Assembly: GCA_017522745.1 (NCBI GenBank)
Contig: JAFWYI010000196.1
Span: forward strand, 1-7,053
Direction of reading: 5' to 3'
DNA length: 7,053 nt
Origin: Mailhella sp.
GTDB taxonomy: Bacteria > Desulfobacterota > Desulfovibrionia > Desulfovibrionales > Desulfovibrionaceae
Made by a program: the position numbers and the translations under genes. This document shows, in pieces, positions 6,562 through 7,053 of this stretch (positions within the stretch are counted from its first letter, which is position 1; each line of letters starts with the position of its first letter). The notes under the pieces are model-generated. The model worked only from the letters and a program-made list of their open reading frames with translations, was not told where the DNA came from and ran no database searches.

Positions 6562-7053
6562 TCATCGCTGCTGTATGCCGGGGCCGGACAGACGGCTTTT
6601 CCCTCCGCCTTCCGGCTCGACCTGGATGCGGAGACCGATGCGTTCGCGGATGGTGGGTACGTGGGAGATGATGCCGATGCTTTTGCCCTGATCGCGCAGG
6701 CTGGCCAGCATATCGAGTGCCATGTTGAGGGCGTCTTCGTCGAGAGAGCCGAAGCCTTCGTCGAGGAACACAGAATCCACACGCACGTTCCTGCCCGCCA
6801 TCTGGGCCAGCCCCAGCGCAAGGGAAAGGCTCACCAGAAAGCTTTCCCCGCCCGACAGACTGCGGGAGGAGCGCACCGCATCGGCCTGATAGCGGTCGAT
6901 GACATCCAGTTTGAGCGCCTCATTGTCGTTCTGCCGCAGGACGTAGCGATCAGTCATCAGGGCAAGCTGGCGATTCGCGTGGCCGAGAAGGAGCTGGAAC
7001 GTGAGCCCCTGTGCGAAGTTGCGGAATTTCTTGCCATCAGCCGAGCCTATGAG
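6562..7053 (-). CDS. sbcC: SbcC-type nuclease ATPase subunit, C-terminal end (5' end outside window)
   Basis: SbcC is the SMC/Rad50-like ATPase that works with the SbcD nuclease to cut hairpins and process double-strand DNA ends. Only the last 163 residues are present; the frame is open to the right edge, and the full protein is usually over 1000 residues. Visible parts belong to the C-terminal ATPase lobe. LIGSADGKKFRNFAQGLTFQ opens the stretch, followed by GHANRQL. The ABC signature SLSGGESF lies near partial residues 65-72. Walker B VFLDEGFGSLDED has its catalytic D98-E99, and the switch histidine is in IISHVP. The Walker A lobe, coiled coils and zinc hook lie beyond the window. The GHANRQL and EGFGSLD patterns favour SbcC over Rad50 or RecN. 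The stop (TGA) reads as TCA at 6562-6564 on the plus strand, just inside the shared terminator. sbcD, if adjacent, would lie to the right and is not seen. Confidence 0.93.
   Translation of the reverse strand, partial: LIGSADGKKFRNFAQGLTFQLLLGHANRQLALMTDRYVLRQNDNEALKLDVIDRYQADAVRSSRSLSGGESFLVSLSLALGLAQMAGRNVRVDSVFLDEGFGSLDEDALNMALDMLASLRDQGKSIGIISHVPTIRERIGLRIQVEPEGGGKSRLSGPGIQQR

Noticed and set aside
6503..6821. Small open frames overlapping the end of sbcC on both strands
   Set aside because: They overlap the well-conserved SbcC ATPase end and the shared terminator and have no ribosome binding site or recognisable product.
1..7053. Mobile elements, CRISPR arrays, tRNA genes, attachment sites or a novel defence system
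   Set aside because: I looked for clustered repeats, terminal inverted repeats, transposase motifs and cloverleaf patterns and saw none. Every stretch longer than about 100 bases is covered by a recognisable core gene.

Overview
The window is a compact stretch of bacterial core chromosome, moderately GC-rich, with no mobile, CRISPR or phage-like sequence. The gene order lysS, Lol permease, lolD, bamA, together with a roughly 900-residue BamA carrying an extra domain ahead of its POTRA repeats, resembles my recollection of Desulfovibrio-type sulfate reducers. I infer a Gram-negative member of Desulfovibrionaceae or a near relative. This is an inference from gene order and protein style, not a database result.

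Layout: the 3' two thirds of lysS (lysyl-tRNA synthetase) runs off the left edge and ends at 1017. A GC-rich hairpin with a weak T-rich tail (1029-1062) fills most of the 57-base gap before a tightly packed block of three plus-strand genes. These are a LolC/LolE-type permease (1075-2379), the LolD ATPase (2382-3089) and the outer-membrane assembly factor BamA (3070-5769). The first junction has only two bases between stop and start, and lolD and bamA overlap by 20 bases, so the block looks translationally coupled. A strong intrinsic terminator (5788-5821) closes it. A HAD-superfamily phosphatase of the phosphoglycolate-phosphatase type (5872-6516) follows with its own strong ribosome binding site. 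A symmetrical hairpin flanked by A and T runs (6516-6553) serves as a shared terminator against the convergent gene on the minus strand, the C-terminal end of the SbcC nuclease ATPase (6562-7053, running off the right edge).

The central block forms one functional unit. The Lol permease and LolD extract lipoproteins from the inner membrane and pass them toward the outer membrane. BamA inserts beta-barrel proteins there, and in known systems it depends on Lol-delivered lipoprotein partners such as BamD. Co-transcription would match supply of those partners to supply of BamA. lysS, the phosphatase and sbcC appear to be unrelated housekeeping neighbours.

I did not find a new biological system here. 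The items most worth checking are the N-terminal TolB/CsgG-like domain of BamA, the use of a single Lol permease gene, and the hairpin squeezed between lysS and the permease start.
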